A stretch of DNA of 64,000 nt from NCBI RefSeq assembly GCF_000205165.1, contig NZ_GL883886.1:17942-81941 (forward strand), written 5' to 3'. Shown here one piece after another: positions 27,024-36,392 of this stretch. The notes below the pieces were generated by a model. It was not told where the DNA came from. It searched no databases and worked only from the letters and a program-made list of their open reading frames with translations. Origin of the DNA: Paraprevotella xylaniphila YIT 11841. GTDB taxonomy: Bacteria; Bacteroidota; Bacteroidia; Bacteroidales; Bacteroidaceae. The translations under genes and the position numbers were made by a program. Position 1 is the stretch's first letter, and every line of letters starts with the position of its first letter.

Positions 27024-30000
27024 ATGAAGATTATGAAAAACAAAATGTTAGCGTTGGTGGCCCTTTGTGGAGCCACATCATCCACCATGCCTTTGTGGGC
27101 GGCAGAATGGGCCGACCCAGTGTTGGAATTTGCCGCACCCGACTTGAAGACCGATGGCACGGGCGGTGGGGTATATTACGTTTACCATGTGGCTACCCAA
27201 AAGTTTATGTGTAACGGGAATTACAAGGACAACTGGAACACGGAGCTTGTGGTGGCCGATGAAGGACGGGAGGTAACCCTGAGTTATGGAGACGATTACG
27301 AATTGAGTCGTCGGCCTGAAACAGATCCCGAATATTCCGTTGAAAAAGGTTGGCGTTTAAGCATGAAAAATGCACCCTCTAATGGCGGTTTTCACGAATT
27401 GTTCATCAGGGCTGCTTCCATGGTGATATGCGTGGACCATAACAAACAGGGGCACATGTTGTGGCAGATTATGCCGCAAGAGAATGGAACCTATCGTATC
27501 AAAATTATAGATGGGGATAAATTGTATGGGGTGGAAGCTTCGGATGGCATATATAAAAATTCTTATGTGGCCGTCAACGAAGGGGAAACCGGGGTGAATC
27601 CTGTGCTTAATCCTGAGACAGCCGGTTACATGAATGCTGGTTTGGATTGGAAATTTGTCACACCGGAAGCTTATGAAGCTTATAAGGCCAAGCTTGAATT
27701 GCAGGATGCGTTGGAGAAAGCCGACGAGGCAGGGTTTACGGATTATGCGGAGTATGCCGGCATATATGAAAACCCCGATGCAACGGCGGAAGAGACGGAA
27801 AAAGCTGTTGGGAAATTGTCCCAGGCCATCATTGATTTCAAATATAATGCTGCCACGGAGGCGAATCCGATGGATGTGACAGAGTTGATTTCCAATCCTA
27901 TGTTTGACGGGAATGCAAATGGTTGGGTTTCTCAAAGGGATGCCGTACCGGGAGGGGCACAGGATAATTTCGGTTATACTTCCGGAACAATTACGACATC
28001 CGATGGCGTGCCGTTTACGACTTGTTTTCAACGTTGGAATTCTAAAACTCAAGTACCTCGCCAACCGGATTGGTCCGTCACGCAGGATTTGACGGGACTT
28101 CCGGATGGTAAATACCGGTTGAAGGCATATATCCTGACGAATGTAACGGGAATGCAACCCGAAGGGCGGTTTCTGGTCGCCAAGACTTTGGCCGGCGAGA
28201 AGCGTACGGAGGCTAATGTGCCGTCGCCGGACGGAAGTGCCTATGCTGTTCCTTATACTGTGGATTTTTCTGTTATTGGTGGTACGGCCACGATAGGCAT
28301 GATAGTGGAAAATTGCAACTCTAATTGGTCTTCTGTGAGTAATTTTTCATTGCAGTATTATGGGAAATCCGGTGCGGCTACTTTCCGTGATGCTTTGCTT
28401 GAATCCATAGCGGATGCAGAGAAAAAATATGCGGAATATACGGAGGCTCATGTCACTTTCAGTAATGTAGGAAAGGAGAAATATGAAGAAACGATTCAGG
28501 CGGCCAAGGCTGCGGCGGAAAACCAGGAGATAAAAGATGAGGATTTGAGGCAGGTAATCGATGTGGTGCAGGCACGTATGGATTCTTTGGCATTGGATAT
28601 TTCCGCTTATGAGAGTTTGAATGCCCAACGGTTGGAATTGGAAAAGGCTTACGAAGAGAATCCCTATTCCGAAAACGGCTTGGAGGGTTATGAAGCTTTT
28701 TTGGACGGCTTGCTGGAGGCTTATGAGCGTTGCACTTTCAATCCCAATGAAGTGGACAGCATCCAGTCGCGTGCGGACCGGATATTTAAGTATTCCGTAT
28801 TGGAATTATTGAGAAATGGTGGGACGACCGATGTGACGGGATTGTTTGTCAATCCGGATTTCACTTCCGACAATACCGGATGGACAAAGACCGGGAACGG
28901 GGAGTTTAAAAATTCCAACGAGGTGGCCGAGGTTTGGAACGGTACAGATTTTGAAATGTATCAGGAAGTGACAGGTCTTCCGGAGGGAACATATAAGATA
29001 ACCATGCAAGGGTTCTACTCTCCGAGTTCCACGGACAAAAGCTGGCAGGCTTCTTGGGGGACAGAAGGGGATGGGCTTAACGAGGTGAAAGCTTCCCTTT
29101 TCGGAAACGATGTGTCCGTGAAGCTCCATCATGTGCTGGCATATCCGCAAACGGAAGACATTGCGGGCAATTGCGAACAAGTCTTTGAAACAGGCGATCC
29201 TGCCGTTGACGGCATGTGGTTCTGTCACGGGACTTCTTCCGCGCATGAGATTTTCGACCTGTCTCCCGATAATTATCGGAATACGGTGAACTGCTATGTG
29301 ACGGACGATGGCCGCTTGCGCATAGGAGTGAAGATGGCCGGAGCCGAGTTAAAGGCTGCTTGGGCGCTTTTCGACCATTTCGAGGTGGAATATCTTGGAG
29401 CGGAGGATATGAGTGGTGCCAAATCGGTAATCAGTGCCCTGATAGGGGAAGCCGCAGCCATGCGCGACGAGGAACTGCAACTTACTACGCGTGAGGCTCG
29501 GAAAACATTGTCGGCAGCGGTAGAGTCGGCTTCGGCAGTACTCGACCAGTTGACGTTGGAAACCTATAAAGAGCAAATGGCATCGTTGGATGCCGCTATC
29601 GCCATGGGCAAAGAAGCACTTAAGGCTGCGTCTGCCTTGGAGGCTACAGTATACGGGCATGATGCCAAGATGCAGAGCGAGGACGGAGGTTATTCCGATT
29701 ATGTGGGCACACCGGAGTTTGATGAGTTCGAAGCTTTGATAATAGAACTTTTAGGAAAGATAGAAAGCAACGAGAATGCTGTTTTCGAGTCGGTTGCCGA
29801 GATAGAGGATTATAATGTAAGAATAACTAAAGCCTATGCCAATATGGTGGTCGGCCACATGGATTTGGCTTCCGCTTCAATCGACACCCCGTTGGACATG
29901 ACTTCAGTGCTCATGACACCGAGTTTTTCGGATAAGGATGAAGAAGGTGGGGATGTGAATGCTTCAGACGGATGGGTTTCGTCCATGGTGGGCGGAAAGG

Positions 30001-30698
30001 CCGAGAATCAGGACTTGGTCTATGAGTTTTACGACACGAAGTCGTGCGACTTGCATCAAACGCTGTACCATCTCCCGAAAGGGTATTACAGTGTGGTGTA
30101 CAACGGGCTTTACCGTGCCGGTGAGCTCATATCGGCAGCGTTGGCCCGCCGTGACAGTGCCGATTCATGGCATGCGGAGGCTTATGTGGAAGTGGGGCAA
30201 GGCAAGTGGAGCGAGAAGTTCCAATCCATTTTCGACGGAGTGAGCGAATATAAATATGATACGTCAGACCGCGTGTTGGCAGATTCCTTGTTCCCCGATT
30301 CTCCGCAACTCCTCTACCATTGCACGGTGGATTCCCGTGTCGGGGCACGTACGGCTTTCGAGGCGGGCGAGTATGAAGGGATTTTCAGTTTCCAAGTTTC
30401 GGAAGAAGGCCAGGATGTGGTCTTAGGGGTACGCAAAAATGAATACGTCAAGAACGACTGGCTTTGTTTCGATAATTTCCGCTTGTATTATTTGGGTGAT
30501 GGTGATGCGAACAAACCGGACGATTTTGTGGATTCCGTGGATGATGTGATGGCAGAAGGGACGCAGAAGGTCGTAGATACGTTATGGTACACGATTGACG
30601 GTGTACGCGTGTCTGCCCCGGGACGGCGCGGCATTTACATCCGCGAAGACCGGATGGAAGATGGCACGAAGAGGACTGTGAAAATCATGGTCAGATAG
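27024..30698 (+). CDS. Giant modular surface protein, 1224 aa
   Basis: Signal peptide ends near STMPLWAAEW. First 190 residues look like a ricin-type beta-trefoil (VYYVYHVATQKFMCNGNY). Then helical FIVAR-like segments (LELQDALEKADEAGFTDYAE, AAKAAAENQEIKDEDLRQVI, ARKTLSAAVESASAVLDQL) alternate with at least three carbohydrate-binding-like jelly rolls that each begin with DVT or DMT, then a N-P-x-F motif and a Trp (ELISNPMFDGNANGWVSQ; GLFVNPDFTSDNTGWTKT; SVLMTPSFSDKDEE). The tail (WYTIDGVRVSAPG, GIYIREDRME, VKIMVR) again resembles a type A sorting signal. No catalytic motif is seen. Probably a glycan-binding surface protein that works with the 24200 enzyme. A second ATG is at 27033. Confidence 0.75.
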   Translation: MKIMKNKMLALVALCGATSSTMPLWAAEWADPVLEFAAPDLKTDGTGGGVYYVYHVATQKFMCNGNYKDNWNTELVVADEGREVTLSYGDDYELSRRPETDPEYSVEKGWRLSMKNAPSNGGFHELFIRAASMVICVDHNKQGHMLWQIMPQENGTYRIKIIDGDKLYGVEASDGIYKNSYVAVNEGETGVNPVLNPETAGYMNAGLDWKFVTPEAYEAYKAKLELQDALEKADEAGFTDYAEYAGIYENPDATAEETEKAVGKLSQAIIDFKYNAATEANPMDVTELISNPMFDGNANGWVSQRDAVPGGAQDNFGYTSGTITTSDGVPFTTCFQRWNSKTQVPRQPDWSVTQDLTGLPDGKYRLKAYILTNVTGMQPEGRFLVAKTLAGEKRTEANVPSPDGSAYAVPYTVDFSVIGGTATIGMIVENCNSNWSSVSNFSLQYYGKSGAATFRDALLESIADAEKKYAEYTEAHVTFSNVGKEKYEETIQAAKAAAENQEIKDEDLRQVIDVVQARMDSLALDISAYESLNAQRLELEKAYEENPYSENGLEGYEAFLDGLLEAYERCTFNPNEVDSIQSRADRIFKYSVLELLRNGGTTDVTGLFVNPDFTSDNTGWTKTGNGEFKNSNEVAEVWNGTDFEMYQEVTGLPEGTYKITMQGFYSPSSTDKSWQASWGTEGDGLNEVKASLFGNDVSVKLHHVLAYPQTEDIAGNCEQVFETGDPAVDGMWFCHGTSSAHEIFDLSPDNYRNTVNCYVTDDGRLRIGVKMAGAELKAAWALFDHFEVEYLGAEDMSGAKSVISALIGEAAAMRDEELQLTTREARKTLSAAVESASAVLDQLTLETYKEQMASLDAAIAMGKEALKAASALEATVYGHDAKMQSEDGGYSDYVGTPEFDEFEALIIELLGKIESNENAVFESVAEIEDYNVRITKAYANMVVGHMDLASASIDTPLDMTSVLMTPSFSDKDEEGGDVNASDGWVSSMVGGKAENQDLVYEFYDTKSCDLHQTLYHLPKGYYSVVYNGLYRAGELISAALARRDSADSWHAEAYVEVGQGKWSEKFQSIFDGVSEYKYDTSDRVLADSLFPDSPQLLYHCTVDSRVGARTAFEAGEYEGIFSFQVSEEGQDVVLGVRKNEYVKNDWLCFDNFRLYYLGDGDANKPDDFVDSVDDVMAEGTQKVVDTLWYTIDGVRVSAPGRRGIYIREDRMEDGTKRTVKIMVR

Positions 30699-30731
30699 GA
30701 TTTCATGATGCACGGCAAGTAATCAATGGGA

Positions 30732-30761
30732 GGGCGGTCTTTGTGAAAAGGCCGCCTTTTT
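30732..30761 (+). terminator. Terminator after the giant protein
   Basis: GGCGGTC and GGCCGCC arms (one G-T pair) with TTTTT. It separates the operon at 24200 from the one at 30863. Confidence 0.75.
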
Positions 30762-30779
30762 AGTGTTTGGGTATCATTG

Positions 30780-30834
30780 TCCACCTCAAAAACACGTTTT
30801 TCCACGTGATTTTAGAATAAGTGCATTAATTTTG
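30780..30834 (+). promoter_or_regulatory. Candidate HTCS operator and promoter, 30863 operon
   Basis: TCCACC at 30780 and TCCACG at 30801, again 21 bp apart; -7 box TAATTTTG starts at 30827, 26 bases after the second half-site, exactly as at 24090. Confidence 0.62.
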
Positions 30835-30862
30835 CGAGGTGCTAATGATAAAAAAGAAAAAG

Positions 30863-33424
30863 ATGAAGATGGAATTTATAAGGCGGTTCGTTGGGCTTTT
30901 CATATTATATGGCAGGTTTGTCCTTTTGGCCGTAGGGGGGTATGTGTTCACGATGTCGTCGTATGCTTTTTCCGGAAAGGAACGTGCGGAGTTGTTTGTA
31001 TCCGGATGGCGTTTCCATTTGGGTAATCCGGAGGGGGATGCCTCTCGCCAAGATTTCGACGACGGTGCATGGCGGTTGTTGGACTTGCCTCACGACTGGA
31101 GCATAGAGGGCGATTTCAGTGCCGACCATCCGGCACGTAAGGAAGGAGGGGCGTTGCCCGGTGGATTGGGTTGGTATCGTAAGGTTTTTGAGGCTCCGCG
31201 TGAATGGCAGGGAAAGAAAGTCTTCGTGGATTTTGACGGGGTGTACATGAATTCGGAAGTGTTCGTAAACGGAAACTCTTTGGGCGTGCGTCCTTATGGT
31301 TACAGTTCGTTCCGGTACGACCTGACCCCTTATTTGAAGTGGGGAGAGCGCAATGTATTGGCCGTGAAAGTTGACAATAGTACCCAACCCAATTCCCGTT
31401 GGTATTCAGGTAGCGGAATCTACCGTAACGTATGGCTTACGGTGGTGGAGCCTGTCCATGTGGGGCATTGGGGCACGTTCGTGACCACTCCGGAAGTGAC
31501 CGGTGAGAAGGCGGTAATGGAGGTGCGTACTATGGTGAAGAATGACGGGCAGGCAGGCCGTAGGGTAGGAGTCGTTTCCACCCTCCTTGATGCACGGGGA
31601 CGGATGGTGGCTGGGCAGTCCGGTTTTGTAGATGTGCCGGCCGGTGGGTGCTCCGAGGCGAGTCACACTTTGATTATGACGGCTCCCGAGCTGTGGAGCA
31701 CTGAGCACCCTTATTTATATAAGGTAAGGACGGAACTTAAAGTAGACGGACGTAGCGTAGATACTTACTATACTACCACTGGCGTGCGTCATTTCAAGTT
31801 TGATGCCCGGACGGGATTTTGGCTCAACGGGAAACACATGAAGATAAACGGAGTGTGCATGCACCATGATTTGGGATGCCTTGGGGCGGCAGTCAATGTC
31901 CGTGCCATCAAGAGGCAACTGGAGATATTGAAGGAGATGGGCTGCAACGGTATCCGTTGCACGCATAACCCGCCTGCGCCCGAATTGCTCGACCTTTGCG
32001 ACCGTATGGGCTTCGTGGTGATGGATGAGGCTTTCGACATGTGGCGTATCCATAAAACCGCATACGATTACGCCTGCTATTTCGACCGTTGGCATGAGCG
32101 TGATTTGGCAGACCTTGTATTGCGGGACCGCAACCATCCTTGCATCTTCATGTGGAGCGTGGGGAATGAAGTGGGGGAGCAATGGCGTAATGCAGGGCGC
32201 GACACCTTGTCGGTCGAAGATGCCAATATCCTATTGAATTTCGGTCGAGACGAGTCGGATTTGCCCCGGTTGGAGGGGACGCATGTCAATACGCTCTTAG
32301 CGGCCAAGCTTTCCGGTCTTGTACGCCGTTATGACCCTACGCGTCCCGTGTTGACGGGAAACAACAGTGGAGGAAAGGACAACCTGTTGCACAAGCCGGA
32401 GGCCGGAATGGATATTATCGGTTACAATTATTGTGTGTGGGACATTCCGAAAGTGCCCAAGGTGTTTCCCGGAAGGCCATTTTTGCTTACAGAGTCTATT
32501 TCAGGCTTGATGACGCGGGGATTCTACCGTATGCCCTCCGATTCCATGTACGTGTGGCCTATGCGCGGTGAGGTACGTGTGCCGGAGGGGAGCAATCATC
32601 TGACTTCGGCTTACGATAATTGCCATGTGCCATGGGGATGTAGTCATGAGGCAGGGATGCGTATGGTGAAAAACAACGATTTCATCTCCGGGCAATATGT
32701 CTGGACGGGTTTCGACTATATCGGGGAACCTACGCCCTTCCCGTTCCCATCACGCAGTTCCTATTTCGGAATCATAGATTTAGCCGGGTTTCCCAAGGAC
32801 GTGTATTACATGTACCAGTCGGAATGGGCTGAAAAACCGGTGCTCCACCTTTTTCCGCATTGGAATTGGAAAGAAGGACAGAAGGTGGACTTATGGGTGT
32901 ATTACAACCAGGCCGACGAGGTGGAGCTTTTCGTGAATGGCAAGAGCCAGGGAACAAAACGTAAGGGACGGGATGATTTTCATGTGGCTTGGCGTGTAAG
33001 GTATGAGCCGGGCACGGTGAAGGCCGTGTCGAGAAAGGACGGAAAGGAAGTCTTGGTGCGCGAAATCCATACGGCGGGTGTACCGGCACGAATCCGGTTG
33101 ACAGCCGACCGCGACACGCTTTGTGCGGACGGGAGGGATTTGGCATTCGTCACGGTGGAAGTTTTGGACAGGGACGGAAACCTTTGTCCCGAAGCTGAAA
33201 ACTTGGTGCATTTCGAGGTCGGGGGACAGGTTTTGATAGCCGGTGTGGACAATGGCAGCCCTTTCTCGATGGAACGTTTCAAGGACACGAAACGTAAGGC
33301 TTTCTTCGGTAAATGTTTGGTCGTATTGCAAAGCAACGGGAAGGCCGGGCATGCCACGTTGAAGGCGGTGTCCGAAGGATTGGACGGAGCAGAGCTCAAA
33401 ATTAAGATGGAGCGGAGTAGATAA
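30863..33424 (+). CDS. GH2 glycosidase, probable beta-galactosidase, 853 aa
   Basis: N-terminal export signal (FIRRFVGLFILYGRFVLLAV), GH2 sugar-binding jelly roll (LLDLPHDWSIEGDFSADH, SGIYRNVWLTVVEPVHVG), immunoglobulin-like domain, then TIM barrel. The acid/base is E436 in WSVGNEVGEQW and the nucleophile is E544 in LLTESISG. C-terminal beta domains follow (DEVELFVNGKSQGTKRKG). GH2 includes galactosidases, mannosidases, glucuronidases and arabinosidases, so the sugar is inferred from context only. Start at 30863 (MKMEFIRRF) gives a 24-nt leader; ATG 30845 and GTG 30839 are nearer the promoter. It is cotranscribed with the GH51 14 bases downstream. Confidence 0.88.
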   Translation: MKMEFIRRFVGLFILYGRFVLLAVGGYVFTMSSYAFSGKERAELFVSGWRFHLGNPEGDASRQDFDDGAWRLLDLPHDWSIEGDFSADHPARKEGGALPGGLGWYRKVFEAPREWQGKKVFVDFDGVYMNSEVFVNGNSLGVRPYGYSSFRYDLTPYLKWGERNVLAVKVDNSTQPNSRWYSGSGIYRNVWLTVVEPVHVGHWGTFVTTPEVTGEKAVMEVRTMVKNDGQAGRRVGVVSTLLDARGRMVAGQSGFVDVPAGGCSEASHTLIMTAPELWSTEHPYLYKVRTELKVDGRSVDTYYTTTGVRHFKFDARTGFWLNGKHMKINGVCMHHDLGCLGAAVNVRAIKRQLEILKEMGCNGIRCTHNPPAPELLDLCDRMGFVVMDEAFDMWRIHKTAYDYACYFDRWHERDLADLVLRDRNHPCIFMWSVGNEVGEQWRNAGRDTLSVEDANILLNFGRDESDLPRLEGTHVNTLLAAKLSGLVRRYDPTRPVLTGNNSGGKDNLLHKPEAGMDIIGYNYCVWDIPKVPKVFPGRPFLLTESISGLMTRGFYRMPSDSMYVWPMRGEVRVPEGSNHLTSAYDNCHVPWGCSHEAGMRMVKNNDFISGQYVWTGFDYIGEPTPFPFPSRSSYFGIIDLAGFPKDVYYMYQSEWAEKPVLHLFPHWNWKEGQKVDLWVYYNQADEVELFVNGKSQGTKRKGRDDFHVAWRVRYEPGTVKAVSRKDGKEVLVREIHTAGVPARIRLTADRDTLCADGRDLAFVTVEVLDRDGNLCPEAENLVHFEVGGQVLIAGVDNGSPFSMERFKDTKRKAFFGKCLVVLQSNGKAGHATLKAVSEGLDGAELKIKMERSR

Positions 33425-33438
33425 CAACATATTAGAAG

Positions 33439-35031
33439 ATGAAGAATATGAATTTGAAAGACAAGATGGTGAGTGTGAAGACGGCAGGGCTTTGTGCCTT
33501 GCTTTTAGCCGGACAGCCGGCATGGTCGGGTACGGGGAAAGACGAGGTAATCCGGCACAATTCCGTGTCCGTAATGCCCGGTGCACCGAAGGTGAAATAC
33601 AGCAAGATGATTTTCGGGCAGTTTATCGAGCACTTCGATAATCAGGTGTACGGTGGATTGTACGACCCGGAGTCTAAGTTTGCCGATGAAGACGGCTTCC
33701 GTAAGGATGTAATTGAGGCTTTGAGGGAAATCAAGACCCCTATCGTGCGTTGGCCGGGTGGCTGTTTCGTATCGACCTATCATTGGCTAGACGGAGTGGG
33801 GAAAGAACGTACCCCGGTGTACGACAAGACCTGGCAGGTAGAAGATCCGAACACTTTCGGGACGGATGAATATATAAAATGGTGCCGGAAGGTGGGGTGT
33901 GAACCTTATATTTGTACCAATGCAGGAACAGGGACTCCGGAGGAGATGAGCGATTGGGTGGAATATTGTAACCTCACTATCGGGAAATACGGACGGATGC
34001 GTGCCGCGAACGGCCATCCGGAACCTTACAACGTGAAGTATTGGAGCGTGGGGAATGAAAACTGGGGCGCACACGAATTGGGGGCGCGTACGGTGCAGGA
34101 GTGGGGTCCCATGGTGCGCGAATCAGCCAAGTTGATGCGCAGCGTGACGAAGGATGCCAAGCTGTTTGCGGCTGCCAAGTCTGACAAGAAGTGGACGTTG
34201 CCTTTGTTGCGCGAAGCCGGCCCTTATTTGGATTATATAGCTATCCATGGTTATTGGGACCCGCTCTTCCATGTCAACAATCCTGCGCCTTACTTGAAGT
34301 GTATGATGAAAACGGATGCTCCGGAGCAAGACATCCAAAGGACTATCGGCATATTGGATGAGGCCGGGTTCGGCGGTGGAAAGATAAAAATCGCTTACGA
34401 TGAGTGGAATTTGCGCAACTGGCACCATCCTTGGCATGGCGACTTGCGTCGCGGTTTCGATTTGGAGGCGCGCCGTAAGAACGATATGGCTTCCACTTAC
34501 ACGATGGCAGACGCTTTGTTTTCCGCCTGTTTCCTGAATGCCTGCCTGCGTCATTCCGACGTGGTGGACATAGCTTGTTTCGCTCCGGTGGTCAACACGC
34601 GTGGGCCTATCTTCGTGCATCCCGACGGTATCGTGAGACGTACTACGTTTTATGTCTTTAAGATGTACACCAATGGACTGGAAGATTATATGCTTCCGGT
34701 TGCTTTGGAAGCCGGGCGGTTGACGCAAGGCAGCCAGTCCACGGCAGTGTTCGATGTCGTGCTGACGGGGAATGCGGACGGAACGCGTTATGTTTACGCG
34801 GTGGTGAATAAGGATCCGGAGAAAAGCCATGCCCTGACGTTGGATTTCAAAAGTCTGGGAGTGAAAGAACCGCGTAAACTCAAGGGGACCGTATTGAGCG
34901 GGACTTCCGCAGACGATTATAATGACATAGGGAAGGAACGGGTGGTGCCCGAGGAACGTAGTTTTGAGGTACGGGATGCCGCAGTGGTTTTACCTCCCCA
35001 TTCCCTGACGTTGTTGAGGTTGGAAAAATGA
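33439..35031 (+). CDS. GH51 alpha-L-arabinofuranosidase, exported, 530 aa
   Basis: Compact GH51 without the N-terminal carbohydrate-binding module of the 1147 enzyme. Signal: MKNMNLKDKMVSVKTAGLCA then AWSGTG. The acid/base is E207 in SVGNENWGAHEL and the nucleophile is E322 in AYDEWNLRNWHH, with KTPIVRWPGGCFVSTYHW upstream. It is last in the 30863 operon and ends with hairpins. Together with the GH2 and the 24200 enzyme it should trim arabinose and then galactose from branched plant glycans; two GH51 genes in one window suggest different linkages or locations. Confidence 0.93.
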   Translation: MKNMNLKDKMVSVKTAGLCALLLAGQPAWSGTGKDEVIRHNSVSVMPGAPKVKYSKMIFGQFIEHFDNQVYGGLYDPESKFADEDGFRKDVIEALREIKTPIVRWPGGCFVSTYHWLDGVGKERTPVYDKTWQVEDPNTFGTDEYIKWCRKVGCEPYICTNAGTGTPEEMSDWVEYCNLTIGKYGRMRAANGHPEPYNVKYWSVGNENWGAHELGARTVQEWGPMVRESAKLMRSVTKDAKLFAAAKSDKKWTLPLLREAGPYLDYIAIHGYWDPLFHVNNPAPYLKCMMKTDAPEQDIQRTIGILDEAGFGGGKIKIAYDEWNLRNWHHPWHGDLRRGFDLEARRKNDMASTYTMADALFSACFLNACLRHSDVVDIACFAPVVNTRGPIFVHPDGIVRRTTFYVFKMYTNGLEDYMLPVALEAGRLTQGSQSTAVFDVVLTGNADGTRYVYAVVNKDPEKSHALTLDFKSLGVKEPRKLKGTVLSGTSADDYNDIGKERVVPEERSFEVRDAAVVLPPHSLTLLRLEK

Positions 35032-35094
35032 GAAGACGGTTGGTCGGTAAATCGGGACGGGTGAGAATTAGTTTTACACCGCAATCCGCCAAAT

Positions 35095-35132
35095 CGTTTG
35101 GCTGAGATTGAAAATTCATTCTCAGCCAAACG
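35095..35132 (+). repeat. Palindromic element E2a
   Basis: Perfect 13-bp stem CGTTTGGCTGAGA with its complement, 12-nt loop; shares the GGCTGAGA core with 56296. Confidence 0.6.
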
Positions 35133-35141
35133 AAAAAAAGT

Positions 35142-35180
35142 TCTCCTGAGATTGATTTCCCAATCTCAGGAGATTTTTTT
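35142..35180 (+). terminator. Terminator of the GH2-GH51 operon (element E2b)
   Basis: Perfect 13-bp stem, loop ATTTCC (same loop as at 48134), followed by a run of seven T. Confidence 0.85.
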
Positions 35181-35217
35181 AGCCATCATAACATCTTGAA
35201 AATGTGAACGGTATATT

Positions 35218-35250
35218 TTGAAGTGTTGTTATGTAATTTCCTTACTTTTG
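35218..35250 (+). promoter_or_regulatory. Orphan promoter-like sequence
   Basis: TTG (35218-35220), 22 bases, TACTTTTG (35243-35250). Its start would lie near 35255 and no ORF follows before the converging floA operon; the next hairpin (35291-35334) could end an RNA of about 80 nt. Confidence 0.35.
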
Positions 35251-35290
35251 GCCTGCCCGGGCGAGCCTGCCGTTTGAACGTGGGTAAAGA

Positions 35291-35334
35291 ATAAACCTCT
35301 TTCCTCCTTTTTAGGGGAGAAGAAAGAGGTTTAT
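35291..35334 (-). terminator. Hairpin at end of the frr-floA operon
   Basis: Perfect 13-bp stem (35291-35303 with 35322-35334) and an inner CTCC/GGAG pairing, 28 bases after the floA stop. Confidence 0.65.
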
Positions 35335-35361
35335 GGGGTGATAGGGAAAATGATGTCCGGT

Positions 35362-36360
35362 TTACTTCAGAATATCTTTCATCCCGTCTTTCGTCAGGTT
35401 GCCGATGTTCTCACGCATGGCTGTGTCGCCTTTCAGGTTTTCCAGTTTGTAGTAGTCCATGAAACCCATGTGACCGTCGCGCAGGGCTTGTGCCAAAGCT
35501 TTGGGCACTTCGGCTTCAGCCTGGATGACTTCGGCGCGGGCTTCCTGCGCCTTGGCTTTCATTTCCTGTTCGGCGGCAATGGCCATGGCACGGCGTTCCT
35601 CGGCCTTGGCCTGCGCGATGTTTTTGTCGGCGTTGGCCTGGTCGATTTGCAGGGTGGCACCGATGTTCTTACCCACGTCGATATCGGCGATGTCGATGGA
35701 CAGGATTTCAAAAGCCGTACCGGCATCCAGACCCTTTTTGAGTACCAGTTTGGAGATGGAGTCCGGGTTTTCCAGAACCTGCTCGTGGTTTTCGGCCGAA
35801 CCGATGGAAGATACGATGCCTTCGCCTACACGGGCCAGGATGGTGTCCTCGCCTGCACCTCCCACAAGTTGGTGGATGTTGGCGCGTACGGTGACGCGGG
35901 CCTTTGCTATCAACTGGATACCGTTTTTGGCTACGGCGGCTACGGGTGGCGTGTCGATTACCTTCGGGTTGACGGAAGTCTGCACGGCCTCGAACACGTC
36001 GCGGCCCGCCAGGTCTATGGCCGTGGCCTTTTCAAAAGGCAGGTCGATGTTGGCTTTTGATGCCGAAACCAAGGCATGTACTACGCGTTGCACATGTCCG
36101 CCCGTCATGTAGTGGGCTTCCAGATTGTCGCGGGTGATGTTCTTCAGGCCGGCCTTATGGGCCTCGATGAGGCTCGGCACGATGACACCGGGCGGCACGT
36201 TGCGGATGCGCATCAGGAAGAGCTGTATCAACGAGATGCGCACGCCCGATACTTTGGCGGAGAGCCAAAGGAAGAACGGTACGAAATGAAAGAATATCGC
36301 CAGAAAGATGATGGCGACGATGGCGATGACCACCGGAAAAACAATTGGATCTAATAACAT
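35362..36360 (-). CDS. floA: Flotillin-like protein FloA, 332 aa
   Basis: A membrane-raft scaffold of the SPFH-related FloA group. An N-terminal hairpin of hydrophobic helices ([20 protein letters not shown]) anchors it at the inner face. Then [17 protein letters not shown]-type sequence (here [20 protein letters not shown]), an SPFH-like core ([20 protein letters not shown]) and a long helix rich in Ala, Glu and Lys ([19 protein letters not shown]). It follows an NfeD-family gene, the usual partner, 32 bases downstream of it in the frr operon. Confidence 0.95.
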   Translation of the reverse strand: MLLDPIVFPVVIAIVAIIFLAIFFHFVPFFLWLSAKVSGVRISLIQLFLMRIRNVPPGVIVPSLIEAHKAGLKNITRDNLEAHYMTGGHVQRVVHALVSASKANIDLPFEKATAIDLAGRDVFEAVQTSVNPKVIDTPPVAAVAKNGIQLIAKARVTVRANIHQLVGGAGEDTILARVGEGIVSSIGSAENHEQVLENPDSISKLVLKKGLDAGTAFEILSIDIADIDVGKNIGATLQIDQANADKNIAQAKAEERRAMAIAAEQEMKAKAQEARAEVIQAEAEVPKALAQALRDGHMGFMDYYKLENLKGDTAMRENIGNLTKDGMKDILK

Positions 36361-36392
36361 GATATCAGAAAATTAAAGGGTGAATAATATGT

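Noticed and set aside
35032-35106. 25-codon ORF overlapping the GH51 stop as ATGA
   Set aside because: Runs into the E2a palindrome, highly basic, and no evidence of coding beyond the chance ATGA.
35243-35334. 6S or tmRNA gene
   Set aside because: Far too short and without the expected structures; kept only as a possible small RNA.
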